A DNA stretch of 64,000 bases from Elmis aenea (lineage: Eukaryota > Arthropoda > Insecta > Coleoptera > Elmidae): the NCBI GenBank assembly GCA_947652605.1, contig CANTFG010000111.1, forward strand, positions 186,001-250,000, in the 5' to 3' direction. The notes under the pieces are model-generated. The model made no database searches. It was not told the DNA's origin and was given only the letters and a program-made list of their open reading frames with translations. Position numbers and translations under genes: made by a program. Of the stretch, positions 10,401 to 23,965 are shown piece after piece; position 1 is the first letter of the stretch, and each line of letters starts with the position of its first letter.

Positions 10401-12875
10401 TATAGAGTTTTATTTTCTTAGTATAATGCCGTTTGTTTCAACTAGTTTGAAATTTAATTTACAAAGTTATTTAAAAAAGTAAAATTTTTGAAAATTTTGA
10501 ATTTTTTTCTCGAAAACGGCTCATACGGATTTTGTTCAAATTTTAGTATGTTATAGAGTTTAATTTTCTTAGTATAATGCCGTTTGTTTCAACTAGTTTG
10601 AAATTTAATTTACAAAGTTATTCAAAAAAGTAAAAATTTTGAAAATTTTGAATTTTTTTCTCGAAAACGGCTCATACGATTTTGTTCAAATTTTAGTATG
10701 TTATAGAGTTTTATTTTCTTAGTATAATGCCGTTTGTTTCAACTAGTTTGAAATTTAATTTACAAAGTTATTCAAAAAATTTAAAAATTTTGAAAATTTT
10801 GAAATTTTTTTCGAAAACGGCTTGTTACATTTTGTTCAAATTTTAGCATGTTATAGAGTTTAATTTTCTTAGTATAATGCCGTTTGTTTCAACTAGTTTG
10901 AAATTTAATTTACAAAGTTATTCAAAAAAGTAAAAATTTTGAAAATTTTGAATTTTTTTCTCGAAAACGGCTCATACGATTTTGTTCAAATTTTAGTATG
11001 TTATAGAGTTTTATTTTCTTAGTATAATGCCGTTTGTTTCAACTAGTTTGAAATTTAATTTACAAAGTTATTCAAAAAATTAAAAATTTTGAAAATTTTG
11101 AAATTTTTTTTTCGAAAACGGCTTGTTACATTTTGTTCAAATTTTAGCATGTTATAGAGTTTAATTTTCTTAGTATAATGCCGTTTGTTTTAACTAGTTT
11201 GAAATTTAATTTACAAAGTTATTCAAAAAATTAAAAATTTTGAAAATTTTGAAATTTTTTTCTCGAAAACGGCTCATACGATTTTGTTCAAATTTTAGTA
11301 TGTTATAGAGTTTTATTTTCTTAGTATAATGCCGTTTGTTTCAACTAGTTTGAAATTTAATTTACAAAGTTATTCAAAAAAGTAAAAATTTTGAAAATTT
11401 TGAATTTTTTTCTCGAAAACGGCTCATACGATTTTGTTCAAATTTTAGTATGTTATAGAGTTTTATTTTCTTAGTATATTGCCGTTTGTTTCAACTAGTT
11501 TGAAATTTAATTTACAAAGTTATTCAAAAAATTAAAAATTTTGAAAATTTTGAATTTTTTTTTCTAAAACGGCTCGTTACATTTTGTTCAAATTTTAGCA
11601 TGTTATAGAGTTTAATTTTCTTAGTATAATGCCGTTTGTTTCAACTAGTTTGAAATTTAATTTACAAAGTTATTCAAAAAAGTAAAAATTTTGAAAATTT
11701 TGAATTTTTTTCTCGAAAACGGCTCATACGATTTTGTTCAAATTTTAGTATGTTATAGAGTTTTATTTTCTTAGTATAATGCCGTTTGTTTCAACTAGTT
11801 TGAAATTTAATTTACAAAGTTATTCAAAAAATTAAAAATTTTGAAAATTTTGAAATTTTTTTTTCGAAAACGGCTTGTTACATTTTGTTCAAATTTTAGC
11901 ATGTTATAGAGTTTAATTTTCTTAGTATAATGCCGTTTGTTTCAACTAGTTTGAAATTTAATTTACAAAGTTATTCAAAAAAGTAAAAATTTTGAATTTT
12001 TTCCTCGAAAACGGCTCATACGATTTTGTTCAAATTTTAGTATGTTATAGAGTTTTATTTTCTTAGTATAATGCCGTTTGTTTCAACTAGTTTGAAATTT
12101 AATTTACAAAGTTATTCAAAAAATTAAAAATTTTGAAAATTTTGAAATTTTTTTTCGAAAACGGCTCGTTACATTTTGTTTAAATTTTAGCATGTTATAG
12201 AGTTTAATTTTCTTAGTATAATGCCGTTTGTTTCAACTAGTTTGAAATTTAATTTACAAAGTTATTCAAAAAAGTAAAAATTTTGAAAATTTTAAATTTT
12301 TTTCTCGAAAACGGCTCATACGATTTTGTTCAAATTTTAGTATGTTATAGAGTTTTATTTTCTTAGTATAATGCTGTTTGTTTTAACTAGTTTGAAATTT
12401 AATTTACAAAGTTATTCAAAAAAGTAAAAATTTTGAAAATTTTGAATTTTTTTCTCGAAAACGGCTCATACGATTTTGTTCAAATTTTAGTATGTTATAG
12501 AGTTTTATTTTCTTAGTATAATGCCGTTTGTTTCAACTAGTTTGAAATTTAATTTACAAAGTTATTCAAAAAATTTAAAAATTTTGAAAATTTTGAATTT
12601 TTTTTCGAAAACGGCTTGTTACATTTTGTTCAAATTTTAGCATGTTATAGAGTTTAATTTTCTTAGTATAATGCCGTTTGTTTCAACTAGTTTGAAATTT
12701 AATTTACAAAGTTATTCAAAAAAGTAAAAATTTTGAAAATTTTGAATTTTTTTCTCGAAAACGGCTCATACGATTTTGTTCAAATTTTAGTATGTTATAG
12801 AGTTTTATTTTCTTAGTATAATGCCGTTTGTTTCAACTAGTTTGAAATTTAATTTACAAAGTTATTTAAAAAAGT
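7494..12875. repeat. Mixed block without a clean tandem HOR
   Basis: Order: A9-D-B(AAATTTTTTTCTCG)-Bt-C-Bc-B-A-B-A9-D-Ac(TGTTTAAAT)-E-Bt-B-A-Bt-B-Bc(TTTTAAC)-B-B'-B-A-B-A9(TTTTAAC)-B-Bt-C-B-A9-D-Ac(TGTTTAAAT)-E-B-A-B. The module A9-D-Ac-E recurs but at unequal spacing (D at 9007 and 12003). Singletons include T to G at 7801 and an inserted G at about 10527. The same order is preserved in copy 2 from 53509, apart from the monomer at about 9420. Confidence 0.85.
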
Positions 12876-13025
12876 AAAATTTTTGAAAATTTTGAATTTT
12901 TTTCTCGAAAACGGCTCATACGATTTTGTTCAAATTTTAGTATGTTATAGAGTTTAATTTTCTTAGTATAATGCCGTTTGTTTCAACTAGTTTGAAATTT
13001 AATTTACAAAGTTATTCAAAAAAGT
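12876..13025. repeat. B' monomer: B left half, A-like right half
   Basis: The left part is type B (CTCATACGATT, GTATG) but the segment after GTTATAGA is the A form GTTTAATTTT. The entry linker is TTATTTAAAAAAGT followed by AAAATTTTTG, in place of TTATTCAAAAAAGT and AAAAATTTTG. The same three-marker combination recurs near 10481, 14229, 23675, 26970, 56346, 58741, 60094 and 61749, so it is a stable lineage. It looks like a product of exchange or gene conversion between A and B (inferred) and defines the 9-mer and 11-mer units. Confidence 0.85.
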
Positions 13026-15281
13026 AAAAATTTTGAAAATTTTGAATTTTTTTCTCGAAAACGGCTCATACGATTTTGTTCAAATTTTAGTATGTTATAG
13101 AGTTTTATTTTCTTAGTATAATGCTGTTTGTTTCAACTAGTTTGAAATTTAATTTACAAAGTTATTCAAAAAAGTAAAAATTTTGAAAATTTTGAATTTT
13201 TTTCTCGAAAACGGCTCATACGATTTTGTTCAAATTTTAGTATGTTATAGAGTTTTATTTTCTTAGTATAATGCCGTTTGTTTCAACTAGTTTGAAATTT
13301 AATTTACAAAGTTATTCAAAAAATTTAAAAATTTTGAAAATTTTGAAATTTTTTTTCGAAAACGGCTTGTTACATTTTGTTCAAATTTTAGCATGTTATA
13401 GAGTTTAATTTTCTTAGTATAATGCCGTTTGTTTCAACTAGTTTGAAATTTAATTTACAAAGTTATTCAAAAAAGTAAAAATTTTGAAAATTTTGAATTT
13501 TTTTCTCGAAAACGGCTCATACGATTTTGTTCAAATTTTAGTATGTTATAGAGTTTTATTTTCTTAGTATAATGCCGTTTGTTTCAACTAGTTTGAAATT
13601 TAATTTACAAAGTTATTCAAAAAATTAAAAATTTTGAAAATTTTGAAATTTTTTTTTCGAAAACGGCTTGTTACATTTTGTTCAAATTTTAGCATGTTAT
13701 AGAGTTTAATTTTCTTAGTATAATGCCGTTTGTTTCAACTAGTTTGAAATTTAATTTACAAAGTTATTCAAAAAAGTAAAAATTTTGAAAATTTTGAATT
13801 TTTTTCTCGAAAACGGCTCATACGATTTTGTTCAAATTTTAGTATGTTATAGAGTTTTATTTTCTTAGTATAATGCCGTTTGTTTCAACTAGTTTGAAAT
13901 TTAATTTACAAAGTTATTCAAAAAATTTAAAAATTTTGAAAATTTTGAAATTTTTTTTCGAAAACGGCTTGTTACATTTTGTTCAAATTTTAGCATGTTA
14001 TAGAGTTTAATTTTCTTAGTATAATGCCGTTTGTTTCAACTAGTTTGAAATTTAATTTACAAAGTTATTCAAAAAAGTAAAAATTTTGAAAATTTTGAAT
14101 TTTTTTCTCGAAAACGGTTCATACGATTTTGTTCAAATTTTAGTATGTTATAGAGTTTTATTTTCTTAGTATAATGCCGTTTGTTTCAACTAGTTTGAAA
14201 TTTAATTTACAAAGTTATTTAAAAAAGTAAAATTTTTGAAAATTTTGAATTTTTTTCTCGAAAACGGCTCATACGATTTTGTTCAAATTTTAGTATGTTA
14301 TAGAGTTTAATTTTCTTAGTATAATGCCGTTTGTTTCAACTAGTTTGAAATTTAATTTACAAAGTTATTCAAAAAAGTAAAAATTTTGAAAATTTTGAAT
14401 TTTTTTCTCGAAAACGGCTCATACGATTTTGTTCAAATTTTAGTATGTTATAGAGTTTTATTTTCTTAGTATAATGCTGTTTGTTTCAACTAGTTTGAAA
14501 TTTAATTTACAAAGTTATTCAAAAAAGTAAAAATTTTGAAAATTTTGAATTTTTTTCTCGAAAACGGCTCATACGATTTTGTTCAAATTTTAGTATGTTA
14601 TAGAGTTTTATTTTCTTAGTATAATGCCGTTTGTTTCAACTAGTTTGAAATTTAATTTACAAAGTTATTCAAAAAATTTAAAAATTTTGAAAATTTTGAA
14701 ATTTTTTTTCGAAAACGGCTTGTTACATTTTGTTCAAATTTTAGCATGTTATAGAGTTTAATTTTCTTAGTATAATGCCGTTTGTTTCAACTAGTTTGAA
14801 ATTTAATTTACAAAGTTATTCAAAAAAGTAAAAATTTTGAAAATTTTGAATTTTTTTCTCGAAAACGGCTCATACGATTTTGTTCAAATTTTAGTATGTT
14901 ATAGAGTTTTATTTTCTTAGTATAATGCCGTTTGTTTCAACTAGTTTGAAATTTAATTTACAAAGTTATTCAAAAAATTAAAAATTTTGAAAATTTTGAA
15001 ATTTTTTTTTCGAAAACGGCTTGTTACATTTTGTTCAAATTTTAGCATGTTATAGAGTTTAATTTTCTTAGTATAATGCCGTTTGTTTCAACTAGTTTGA
15101 AATTTAATTTACAAAGTTATTCAAAAAATTAAAAATTTTGAAAATTTTGAAATTTTTTTCTCGAAAACGGCTCATACGATTTTGTTCAAATTTTAGTATG
15201 TTATAGAGTTTTATTTTCTTAGTATAATGCCGTTTGTTTCAACTAGTTTGAAATTTAATTTACAAAGTTATTCAAAAAAGT
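12876..15281. repeat. 9-mer HOR block (1353 bp period)
   Basis: Unit order: B'-Bc-B-A-B-A9-B-A-B; B' monomers start at 12876 and 14229, 1353 bp apart. The second copy is followed through A9 at about 14980 and then changes to B-Bt-C. In copy 2 the corresponding B' starts are 58741, 60094 and 61749, the last step being 1655 bp. Confidence 0.87.
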
Positions 15282-17675
15282 AAAAATTTTGAAAATTTTG
15301 AATTTTTTTCTCGAAAACGGCTCATACGATTTTGTTCAAATTTTAGTATGTTATAGAGTTTTATTTTCTTAGTATATTGCCGTTTGTTTCAACTAGTTTG
15401 AAATTTAATTTACAAAGTTATTCAAAAAATTAAAAATTTTGAAAATTTTGAATTTTTTTTTCTAAAACGGCTCGTTACATTTTGTTCAAATTTTAGCATG
15501 TTATAGAGTTTAATTTTCTTAGTATAATGCCGTTTGTTTCAACTAGTTTGAAATTTAATTTACAAAGTTATTCAAAAAAGTAAAAATTTTGAAAATTTTG
15601 AATTTTTTTCTCGAAAACGGCTCATACGATTTTGTTCAAATTTTAGTATGTTATAGAGTTTTATTTTCTTAGTATAATGCTGTTTGTTTCAACTAGTTTG
15701 AAATTTAATTTACAAAGTTATTCAAAAAATTAAAAATTTTGAAAATTTTGAATTTTTTTCTCGAAAACGGCTCATACGATTTTGTTCAAATTTTAGTATG
15801 TTATAGAGTTTTATTTTCTTAGTATAATGCCGTTTGTTTCAACTAGTTTGAAATTTAATTTACAAAGTTATTCAAAAAATTTAAAAATTTTGAAAATTTT
15901 GAATTTTTTTTTCGAAAACGGCTTGTTACATTTTGTTCAAATTTTAGCATGTTATAGAGTTTAATTTTCTTATTATAATGCCGTTTGTTTCAACTAGTTT
16001 GAAATTTAATTTACAAAGTTATTCAAAAAAGTAAAAATTTTGAAAATTTTGAATTTTTTTCTCGAAAACGGCTCATACGATTTTGTTCAAATTTTAGTAT
16101 GTTATAGAGTTTTATTTTCTTAGTATAATGCCGTTTGTTTCAACTAGTTTGAAATTTAATTTACAAAGTTATTCAAAAAATTAAAAATTTTGAAAATTTT
16201 GAAATTTTTTTTTCGAAAACGGCTTGTTACATTTTGTTCAAATTTTAGCATGTTATAGAGTTTAATTTTCTTAGTATAATGCCGTTTGTTTCAACTAGTT
16301 TGAAATTTAATTTACAAAGTTATTCAAAAAAGTAAAAATTTTGAATTTTTTCCTCGAAAACGGCTCATACGATTTTGTTCAAATTTTAGTATGTTATAGA
16401 GTTTTATTTTCTTAGTATAATGCCGTTTGTTTCAACTAGTTTGAAATTTAATTTACAAAGTTATTCAAAAAATTAAAAATTTTGAAAATTTTGAAATTTT
16501 TTTTCGAAAACGGCTCGTTACATTTTGTTTAAATTTTAGCATGTTATAGAGTTTAATTTTCTTAGTATAATGCCGTTTGTTTCAACTAGTTTGAAATTTA
16601 ATTTACAAAGTTATTCAAAAAAGTAAAAATTTTGAAAATTTTAAATTTTTTTCTCGAAAACGGCTCATACGATTTTGTTCAAATTTTAGTATGTTATAGA
16701 GTTTTATTTTCTTAGTATAATGCTGTTTGTTTTAACTAGTTTGAAATTTAATTTACAAAGTTATTCAAAAAAGTAAAAATTTTGAAAATTTTGAATTTTT
16801 TTCTCGAAAACGGCTCATACGATTTTGTTCAAATTTTAGTATGTTATAGAGTTTTATTTTCTTAGTATAATGCCGTTTGTTTCAACTAGTTTGAAATTTA
16901 ATTTACAAAGTTATTCAAAAAATTTAAAAATTTTGAAAATTTTGAAATTTTTTTTCGAAAACGGCTTGTTACATTTTGTTCAAATTTTAGCATGTTATAG
17001 AGTTTAATTTTCTTAGTATAATGCCGTTTGTTTCAACTAGTTTGAAATTTAATTTACAAAGTTATTCAAAAAAGTAAAAATTTTGAAAATTTTGAATTTT
17101 TTTCTCGAAAACGGCTCATACGATTTTGTTCAAATTTTAGTATGTTATAGAGTTTTATTTTCTTAGTATAATGCCGTTTGTTTCAACTAGTTTGAAATTT
17201 AATTTACAAAGTTATTTAAAAAAGTAAAAATTTTGAAAATTTTGAATTTTTTTCTCGAAAACGGCTCATACGATTTTGTTCAAATTTTAGTATGTTATAG
17301 AGTTTTATTTTCTTAGTATAATGCCGTTTGTTTCAACTAGTTTGAAATTTAATTTACAAAGTTATTCAAAAAAGTAAAAATTTTGAAAATTTTGAATTTT
17401 TTTCTCGAAAACGGCTCATACGATTTTGTTCAAATTTTAGTATGTTATAGAGTTTTATTTTCTTAGTATAATGCCGTTTGTTTCAACTAGTTTGAAATTT
17501 AATTTACAAAGTTATTCAAAAAAGTAAAAATTTTGAAAATTTTGAATTTTTTTCTCGAAAACGGCTCATACGATTTTGTTCAAATTTTAGTATGTTATAG
17601 AGTTTTATTTTCTTAGTATAATGCCGTTTGTTTCAACTAGTTTGAAATTTAATTTACAAAGTTATTCAAAAAAGT
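15282..17675. repeat. 16-mer HOR (2394 bp), copy 1
   Basis: Order: Bt-C-Bc-B-A-B-A9-D-Ac(TGTTTAAAT)-E(GCTG, TTTTAAC)-B-A-B-B''-B-B. The C landmark moves from 15462 to 17856 and the D landmark from 16352 to 18746, both 2394 bp. The A monomer carries TTATTATAATG (G to T at about 15972), which is shared with about 63492. Confidence 0.87.
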
Positions 17676-19920
17676 AAAAATTTTGAAAATTTTGAATTTT
17701 TTTCTCGAAAACGGCTCATACGATTTTGTTCAAATTTTAGTATGTTATAGAGTTTTATTTTCTTAGTATATTGCCGTTTGTTTCAACTAGTTTGAAATTT
17801 AATTTACAAAGTTATTCAAAAAATTAAAAATTTTGAAAATTTTGAATTTTTTTTTCTAAAACGGCTCGTTACATTTTGTTCAAATTTTAGCATGTTATAG
17901 AGTTTAATTTTCTTAGTATAATGCCGTTTGTTTCAACTAGTTTGAAATTTAATTTACAAAGTTATTCAAAAAAGTAAAAATTTTGAAAATTTTGAATTTT
18001 TTTCTCGAAAACGGCTCATACGATTTTGTTCAAATTTTAGTATGTTATAGAGTTTTATTTTCTTAGTATAATGCTGTTTGTTTCAACTAGTTTGAAATTT
18101 AATTTACAAAGTTATTCAAAAAATTAAAAATTTTGAAAATTTTGAATTTTTTTCTCGAAAACGGCTCATACGATTTTGTTCAAATTTTAGTATGTTATAG
18201 AGTTTTATTTTCTTAGTATAATGCCGTTTGTTTCAACTAGTTTGAAATTTAATTTACAAAGTTATTCAAAAAATTTAAAAATTTTGAAAATTTTGAATTT
18301 TTTTTTCGAAAACGGCTTGTTACATTTTGTTCAAATTTTAGCATGTTATAGAGTTTAATTTTCTTAGTATAATGCCGTTTGTTTCAACTAGTTTGAAATT
18401 TAATTTACAAAGTTATTCAAAAAAGTAAAAATTTTGAAAATTTTGAATTTTTTTCTCGAAAACGGCTCATACGATTTTGTTCAAATTTTAGTATGTTATA
18501 GAGTTTTATTTTCTTAGTATAATGCCGTTTGTTTCAACTAGTTTGAAATTTAATTTACAAAGTTATTCAAAAAATTAAAAATTTTGAAAATTTTGAAATT
18601 TTTTTTTCGAAAACGGCTTGTTACATTTTGTTCAAATTTTAGCATGTTATAGAGTTTAATTTTCTTAGTATAATGCCGTTTGTTTCAACTAGTTTGAAAT
18701 TTAATTTACAAAGTTATTCAAAAAAGTAAAAATTTTGAATTTTTTCCTCGAAAACGGCTCATACGATTTTGTTCAAATTTTAGTATGTTATAGAGTTTTA
18801 TTTTCTTAGTATAATGCCGTTTGTTTCAACTAGTTTGAAATTTAATTTACAAAGTTATTCAAAAAAGTAAAAATTTTGAAAATTTTAAATTTTTTTCTCG
18901 AAAACGGCTCATACGATTTTGTTCAAATTTTAGTATGTTATAGAGTTTTATTTTCTTAGTATAATGCTGTTTGTTTTAACTAGTTTGAAATTTAATTTAC
19001 AAAGTTATTCAAAAAAGTAAAAATTTTGAAAATTTTGAATTTTTTTCTCGAAAACGGCTCATACGATTTTGTTCAAATTTTAGTATGTTATAGAGTTTTA
19101 TTTTCTTAGTATAATGCCGTTTGTTTCAACTAGTTTGAAATTTAATTTACAAAGTTATTCAAAAAATTTAAAAATTTTGAAAATTTTGAAATTTTTTTTC
19201 GAAAACGGCTTGTTACATTTTGTTCAAATTTTAGCATGTTATAGAGTTTAATTTTCTTAGTATAATGCCGTTTGTTTCAACTAGTTTGAAATTTAATTTA
19301 CAAAGTTATTCAAAAAAGTAAAAATTTTGAAAATTTTGAATTTTTTTCTCGAAAACGGCTCATACGATTTTGTTCAAATTTTAGTATGTTATAGAGTTTT
19401 ATTTTCTTAGTATAATGCCGTTTGTTTCAACTAGTTTGAAATTTAATTTACAAAGTTATTTAAAAAAGTAAAAATTTTGAAAATTTTGAATTTTTTTCTC
19501 GAAAACGGCTCATACGATTTTGTTCAAATTTTAGTATGTTATAGAGTTTTATTTTCTTAGTATAATGCCGTTTGTTTCAACTAGTTTGAAATTTAATTTA
19601 CAAAGTTATTCAAAAAAGTAAAAATTTTGAAAATTTTGAATTTTTTTCTCGAAAACGGCTCATACGATTTTGTTCAAATTTTAGTATGTTATAGAGTTTT
19701 ATTTTCTTAGTATAATGCCGTTTGTTTCAACTAGTTTGAAATTTAATTTACAAAGTTATTCAAAAAAGTAAAAATTTTGAAAATTTTGAATTTTTTTCTC
19801 GAAAACGGCTCATACGATTTTGTTCAAATTTTAGTATGTTATAGAGTTTTATTTTCTTAGTATAATGCCGTTTGTTTCAACTAGTTTGAAATTTAATTTA
19901 CAAAGTTATTCAAAAAATTT
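17676..19920. repeat. 16-mer HOR, copy 2, lacking one monomer
   Basis: Same order as 15282-17675, but the Ac after D is missing: D at 18746 is followed directly by E. The B'' linker marker TTATTTAAA is 2244 bp from its partner (17215 to 19459), which is 2394 minus 150. Confidence 0.85.
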
Positions 19921-21122
19921 AAAAATTTTGAAAATTTTGAAATTTTTTTTCGAAAACGGCTCGTTACATTTTGTTTAAATTTTAGCATGTTATAGAGTTT
20001 AATTTTCTTAGTATAATGCCGTTTGTTTCAACTAGTTTGAAATTTAATTTACAAAGTTATTCAAAAAAGTAAAAATTTTGAAAATTTTAAATTTTTTTCT
20101 CGAAAACGGCTCATACGATTTTGTTCAAATTTTAGTATGTTATAGAGTTTTATTTTCTTAGTATAATGCTGTTTGTTTTAACTAGTTTGAAATTTAATTT
20201 ACAAAGTTATTCAAAAAAGTAAAAATTTTGAAAATTTTGAATTTTTTTCTCGAAAACGGCTCATACGATTTTGTTCAAATTTTAGTATGTTATAGAGTTT
20301 TATTTTCTTAGTATAATGCCGTTTGTTTCAACTAGTTTGAAATTTAATTTACAAAGTTATTCAAAAAATTTAAAAATTTTGAAAATTTTGAAATTTTTTT
20401 TCGAAAACGGCTTGTTACATTTTGTTCAAATTTTAGCATGTTATAGAGTTTAATTTTCTTAGTATAATGCCGTTTGTTTCAACTAGTTTGAAATTTAATT
20501 TACAAAGTTATTCAAAAAAGTAAAAATTTTGAAAATTTTGAATTTTTTTCTCGAAAACGGCTCATACGATTTTGTTCAAATTTTAGTATGTTATAGAGTT
20601 TTATTTTCTTAGTATAATGCCGTTTGTTTCAACTAGTTTGAAATTTAATTTACAAAGTTATTTAAAAAAGTAAAAATTTTGAAAATTTTGAATTTTTTTC
20701 TCGAAAACGGCTCATACGATTTTGTTCAAATTTTAGTATGTTATAGAGTTTTATTTTCTTAGTATAATGCCGTTTGTTTCAACTAGTTTGAAATTTAATT
20801 TACAAAGTTATTCAAAAAAGTAAAAATTTTGAAAATTTTGAATTTTTTTCTCGAAAACGGCTCATACGATTTTGTTCAAATTTTAGTATGTTATAGAGTT
20901 TTATTTTCTTAGTATAATGCCGTTTGTTTCAACTAGTTTGAAATTTAATTTACAAAGTTATTCAAAAAAGTAAAAATTTTGAAAATTTTGAATTTTTTTC
21001 TCGAAAACGGCTCATACGATTTTGTTCAAATTTTAGTATGTTATAGAGTTTTATTTTCTTAGTATAATGCCGTTTGTTTCAACTAGTTTGAAATTTAATT
21101 TACAAAGTTATTCAAAAAATTT
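19921..21122. repeat. 8-mer HOR (1202 bp)
   Basis: Ac(TGTTTAAAT)-E-B-A-B-B''-B-B, repeating the second half of the 16-mer. The B'' marker lies at 19459 and 20661, 1202 bp apart. The preceding copy starts with E at about 18870 because its Ac was lost. Confidence 0.83.
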
Positions 21123-23965
21123 AAAAATTTTGAAAATTTTGAAATTTTTTTTCGAAAACGGCTTGTTACATTTTGTTCAAATTTTAGCATGTTATAGAGT
21201 TTAATTTTCTTAGTATAATGCCGTTTGTTTCAACTAGTTTGAAATTTAATTTACAAAGTTATTCAAAAAAGTAAAAATTTTGAAAATTTTGAATTTTTTT
21301 CTCGAAAACGGCTCATACGATTTTGTTCAAATTTTAGTATGTTATAGAGTTTAATTTTCTTAGTATAATGCCGTTTGTTTCAACTAGTTTGAAATTTAAT
21401 TTACAAAGTTATTCAAAAAATTAAAAATTTTGAAAATTTTGAAATTTTTTTTTCGAAAACGGCTTGTTACATTTTGTTCAAATTTTAGCATGTTATAGAG
21501 TTTAATTTTCTTAGTATAATGCCGTTTGTTTCAACTAGTTTGAAATTTAATTTACAAAGTTATTCAAAAAAGTAAAAATTTTGAATTTTTTCCTCGAAAA
21601 CGGCTCATACGATTTTGTTCAAATTTTAGTATGTTATAGAGTTTTATTTTCTTAGTATAATGCCGTTTGTTTCAACTAGTTTGAAATTTAATTTACAAAG
21701 TTATTCAAAAAATTAAAAATTTTGAAAATTTTGAAATTTTTTTTCGAAAACGGCTCGTTACATTTTGTTTAAATTTTAGCATGTTATAGAGTTTAATTTT
21801 CTTAGTATAATGCCGTTTGTTTCAACTAGTTTGAAATTTAATTTACAAAGTTATTCAAAAAAGTAAAAATTTTGAAAATTTTAAATTTTTTTCTCGAAAA
21901 CGGCTCATACGATTTTGTTCAAATTTTAGTATGTTATAGAGTTTTATTTTCTTAGTATAATGCTGTTTGTTTTAACTAGTTTGAAATTTAATTTACAAAG
22001 TTATTCAAAAAAGTAAAAATTTTGAAAATTTTGAATTTTTTCTCGAAAACGGCTCATACGATTTTGTTCAAATTTTAGTATGTTATAGAGTTTTATTTTC
22101 TTAGTATAATGCCGTTTGTTTCAACTAGTTTGAAATTTAATTTACAAAGTTATTCAAAAAATTTAAAAATTTTGAAAATTTTGAAATTTTTTTTCGAAAA
22201 CGGCTTGTTACATTTTGTTCAAATTTTAGCATGTTATAGAGTTTAATTTTCTTAGTATAATGCCGTTTGTTTCAACTAGTTTGAAATTTAATTTACAAAG
22301 TTATTCAAAAAAGTAAAAATTTTGAAAATTTTGAATTTTTTTCTCGAAAACGGCTCATACGATTTTGTTCAAATTTTAGTATGTTATAGAGTTTTATTTT
22401 CTTAGTATAATGCCGTTTGTTTCAACTAGTTTGAAATTTAATTTACAAAGTTATTTAAAAAAGTAAAAATTTTAAAAATTTTGAATTTTTTTCTCGAAAA
22501 CGGCTTATACGATTTTGTTCAAATTTTAGTATGTTATAGAGTTTTATTTTCTTAGTATAATGCCGTTTGTTTCAACTAGTTTGAAATTTAATTTACAAAG
22601 TTATTCAAAAAAGTAAAAATTTTGAAAATTTTGAATTTTTTTCTCGAAAACGGCTCATACGATTTTGTTCAAATTTTAGTATGTTATAGAGTTTTATTTT
22701 CTTAGTATATTGCCGTTTGTTTCAACTAGTTTGAAATTTAATTTACAAAGTTATTCAAAAAAGTAAAAATTTTGAAAATTTTGAATTTTTTTCTCGAAAA
22801 CGGCTCATACGATTTTGTTCAAATTTTAGTATGTTATAGAGTTTTATTTTCTTAGTATAATGCCGTTTGTTTCAACTAGTTTGAAATTTAATTTACAAAG
22901 TTATTCAAAAAATTTAAAAATTTTGAAAATTTTGAAATTTTTTTTCGAAAACGGCTTGTTACATTTTGTTCAAATTTTAGCATGTTATAGAGTTTAATTT
23001 TCTTAGTATAATGCCGTTTGTTTCAACTAGTTTGAAATTTAATTTACAAAGTTATTCAAAAAAGTAAAAATTTTGAAAATTTTGAATTTTTTTCTCGAAA
23101 ACGGCTCATACGATTTTGTTCAAATTTTAGTATGTTATAGAGTTTTATTTTCTTAGTATATTGCCGTTTGTTTCAACTAGTTTGAAATTTAATTTACAAA
23201 GTTATTCAAAAAATTAAAAATTTTGAAAATTTTGAATTTTTTTCTCGAAAACGGCTCATACGATTTTGTTCAAATTTTAGTATGTTATAGAGTTTTATTT
23301 TCTTAGTATAATGCCGTTTGTTTCAACTAGTTTGAAATTTAATTTACAAAGTTATTCAAAAAAGTAAAAATTTTGAAAATTTTGAATTTTTTTCTCGAAA
23401 ACGGCTCATACGATTTTGTTCAAATTTTAGTATGTTATAGAGTTTTATTTTCTTAGTATAATGCTGTTTGTTTTAACTAGTTTGAAATTTAATTTACAAA
23501 GTTATTCAAAAAAGTAAAAATTTTGAAAATTTTGAATTTTTTTCTCGAAAACGGCTCATACGATTTTGTTCAAATTTTAGTATGTTATAGAGTTTTATTT
23601 TCTTAGTATAATGCCGTTTGTTTCAACTAGTTTGAAATTTAATTTACAAAGTTATTTAAAAAAGTAAAATTTTTGAAAATTTTGAATTTTTTTCTCGAAA
23701 ACGGCTCATACGATTTTGTTCAAATTTTAGTATGTTATAGAGTTTAATTTTCTTAGTATAATGCCGTTTGTTTCAACTAGTTTGAAATTTAATTTACAAA
23801 GTTATTCAAAAAAGTAAAAATTTTGAAAATTTTGAATTTTTTTCTCGAAAACGGCTCATACGATTTTGTTCAAATTTTAGTATGTTATAGAGTTTTATTT
23901 TCTTAGTATAATGCCGTTTGTTTCAACTAGTTTGAAATTTAATTTACAAAGTTATTTAAAAAAGT
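20672..23965. repeat. 22-mer HOR (3294 bp), copy 1
   Basis: Order: B''-B-B-A-B(GTTTAATTTT)-A9-D-Ac(TGTTTAAAT)-E-B(6 T)-A-B-B'''-B-Bt-B-A-Bt-B-Bc(TTTTAAC)-B-B'-B (boundary B shared with the neighbouring unit). The D landmark moves 21592 to 24886, the B'' linker 20661 to 23955, and CGGCTTATAC 22501 to 25795, all exactly 3294 bp. It shares its first three monomers with the preceding 8-mer. Confidence 0.87.
22465..22614. repeat. B''' monomer (TTTTAAAAATTTTG, CTTATACG)
   Basis: A type B monomer whose first 9-mer junction is changed from TTTTGAAAATTTT to TTTTAAAAATTTT, with CGGCTTATACG for CGGCTCATACG and the TTATTTAAAAAAGT entry linker. The same combination occurs about 3294 bp downstream (CGGCTTATAC from 25795) and at 28314. 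A relative at 31457 keeps the A-tract change but has CTCATACG. The marker supports the 22-mer and 21-mer alignments. Confidence 0.85.

Larger units (their letters stand above)
1..16480. repeat. Superduplication copy 1
   Basis: This block and 41669-64000 carry the same order of variant monomers. Shared rare markers fix the alignment: Bgg at 252, the AATTTAACATG deletion at 963, the 6-T run at 1371, C-GGTAC at 1841, all C and D monomers, B' at 12876 and 14229, and TTATTATAATG at about 15972. Offsets to copy 2 run +41668, +43919, +43468, +46015, +45865 and +47520, each step being a whole number of monomers. Window base 1 lies two bases inside a monomer, so the duplicated block probably extends further left. 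Confidence 0.9.
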
